Below, piece by piece: positions 24,266-24,889 of a DNA stretch of 24,889 nucleotides; the stretch's first letter is position 1, and every line of letters starts with the position of its first letter. This DNA comes from DASUFE01 sp036274675 (GTDB lineage: Bacteria > Pseudomonadota > Gammaproteobacteria > HTCC5015). Made by a program: the position numbers and the translations under genes. The DNA lies in NCBI GenBank assembly GCA_036274675.1, contig DASUFE010000030.1, positions 1-24,889 of the forward strand, given 5' to 3'. The notes under the pieces were generated by a model. It did no database searches. It was not told the DNA's origin and saw nothing but the letters and a program-made list of their open reading frames with translations.

Positions 24266-24889
24266 TCATCGCTTAAGTTCGTACATTGCCTGGCTTATCG
24301 AATACCTGAGCTTCGGCCGATCTTTTGTTTCCGAATATACCTGTTCCAGACTGTCGTGGTATTTCATGTTCCTTGAGTCGCCCAAAACCCCGGTCTCCGA
24401 TTCGAATACTTCGATTCCCGCGCTGGTGGCATCCGCGCTTTTATAGCCCGCCATCAGGTCATCGCGCACGATATCGAGCAGGTATTCGCTATATATATGC
24501 TCATAACGCATCCTTTTGAGCGCCATAAGTTTCAACTCGGAGTCACCGCTCTTCAACATATTGGCGAACCGATTCACCTGCAAGGGCTGGTCGGGGTGGA
24601 AGTTTTTCTCGTCTGAAATAATCGGATTCCATTTTTTATAGGATTCGATCCTGGACATGCTTTCCTCGGCATAGTGCGCCAGCTTCGGCTGGCGCGTACT
24701 GGCCATGCGCCGCATCACCGTCAGATATTTATCCATACCCGACGCGGCAAGACCCTTGGCATACCAGGAGGCTATCTCCAGATCGTCGCCACCTCTGATT
24801 TTGCGCACCAGAATCTCATTCAATCGCTGTTCGATCAAATCATAGAGAGCAACATCCGAAATCCCGCTCCACTGCAAGGCGATACATAC
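24266..24889 (-). CDS. Secreted-type helical repeat protein paralogue, 5' end outside window (partial, 207 aa)
   Basis: The frame is open to the window edge, so the start and any signal peptide are not visible. The 207 residues seen correspond to the second half of the neighbouring 505-aa protein almost throughout, beginning with LQWSGISDV and containing AAWYAKGLAASGMDKYL-like and KWNPIISDEKNF blocks. By analogy the full gene should encode a similar exported protein of about 500 residues. The two genes are tandem on the minus strand, separated by 119 bases that hold a hairpin and the ribosome site of the downstream copy. The function is unknown. Confidence 0.8.
   Translation of the reverse strand, partial: VCIALQWSGISDVALYDLIEQRLNEILVRKIRGGDDLEIASWYAKGLAASGMDKYLTVMRRMASTRQPKLAHYAEESMSRIESYKKWNPIISDEKNFHPDQPLQVNRFANMLKSGDSELKLMALKRMRYEHIYSEYLLDIVRDDLMAGYKSADATSAGIEVFESETGVLGDSRNMKYHDSLEQVYSETKDRPKLRYSISQAMYELKR

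Noticed and set aside
24147..24269. 41-residue N-terminal extension of the 505-aa repeat protein
   Set aside because: It would run through the intergenic hairpin, and the internal ATG has a GGAGAG ribosome site and signal peptide.
1..24889. CRISPR arrays, tRNA or rRNA genes, insertion sequence transposases
   Set aside because: None seen on reading both strands: no regularly spaced repeats, no transposase-like frame, no rRNA-like stretches.

Overview
The window is a moderately GC-rich chromosomal segment that looks like a betaproteobacterium. A member of the Nitrosomonadales is a guess from gene style and from the type of intergenic repeat at the left end; no rRNA or other taxonomic marker is present. 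The dominant content is a complete aryl polyene (APE)-type pigment biosynthesis operon on the + strand, about 5610-22547. It comprises about nineteen tightly packed genes, most joined by 4-nt ATGA overlaps.

Left part (1-5174): a small inverted-repeat-flanked cassette (37-378) holds a doubtful 88-aa ORF. Next come a minus-strand pair (a PaiB-like FMN-binding protein and a four-helix membrane protein), a plus-strand lipoprotein of the alpha/beta-hydrolase (lipase/esterase) type, a convergent ROK fructokinase (Mak-like), and a divergent UPF0014/FetB permease without its ATPase partner. A gene-free stretch of 435 bp (5175-5609) carries a perfect TATAAT, a small inverted repeat and a 16/17-bp tandem repeat immediately before the operon.

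APE operon: gene order follows the known apeC-apeR order. It runs chain-length-factor-like KS (C), PlsC acyltransferase (D), two ACPs (E, F), membrane protein (G), an adenylating ligase fused to a hotdog dehydratase (H+I), a glycosyltransferase-acyltransferase fusion (J), an MIO-type aromatic amino acid ammonia-lyase, a 4HBT thioesterase (K), a LolA-like carrier (L), an MMPL exporter (M), a possible 62-aa ORF, a methyltransferase (N), a DUF3261 lipoprotein, KS (O), dehydratase (P), ketoreductase (Q), KS (R) and a small secreted protein. Inferred pathway: the ammonia-lyase makes an aryl acrylate (coumarate or cinnamate). HI loads it on ACP E/F, and O:C and R elongate it with malonyl units. Q reduces and I/P dehydrate without enoyl reduction, giving a conjugated polyene. 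N may methylate the ring, and D/J attach the acyl chain to a lipid or sugar acceptor. K, L, M and the lipoprotein serve release, transport and placement in the outer membrane. No phosphopantetheinyl transferase, chorismate lyase or regulator is seen here.

Right end (22570-24889): two tandem minus-strand paralogues encode secreted alpha-helical repeat proteins of unknown function, the second running off the window. Each gene is followed by nearly the same GC-rich hairpin, so gene plus hairpin seems to have been duplicated as a unit.
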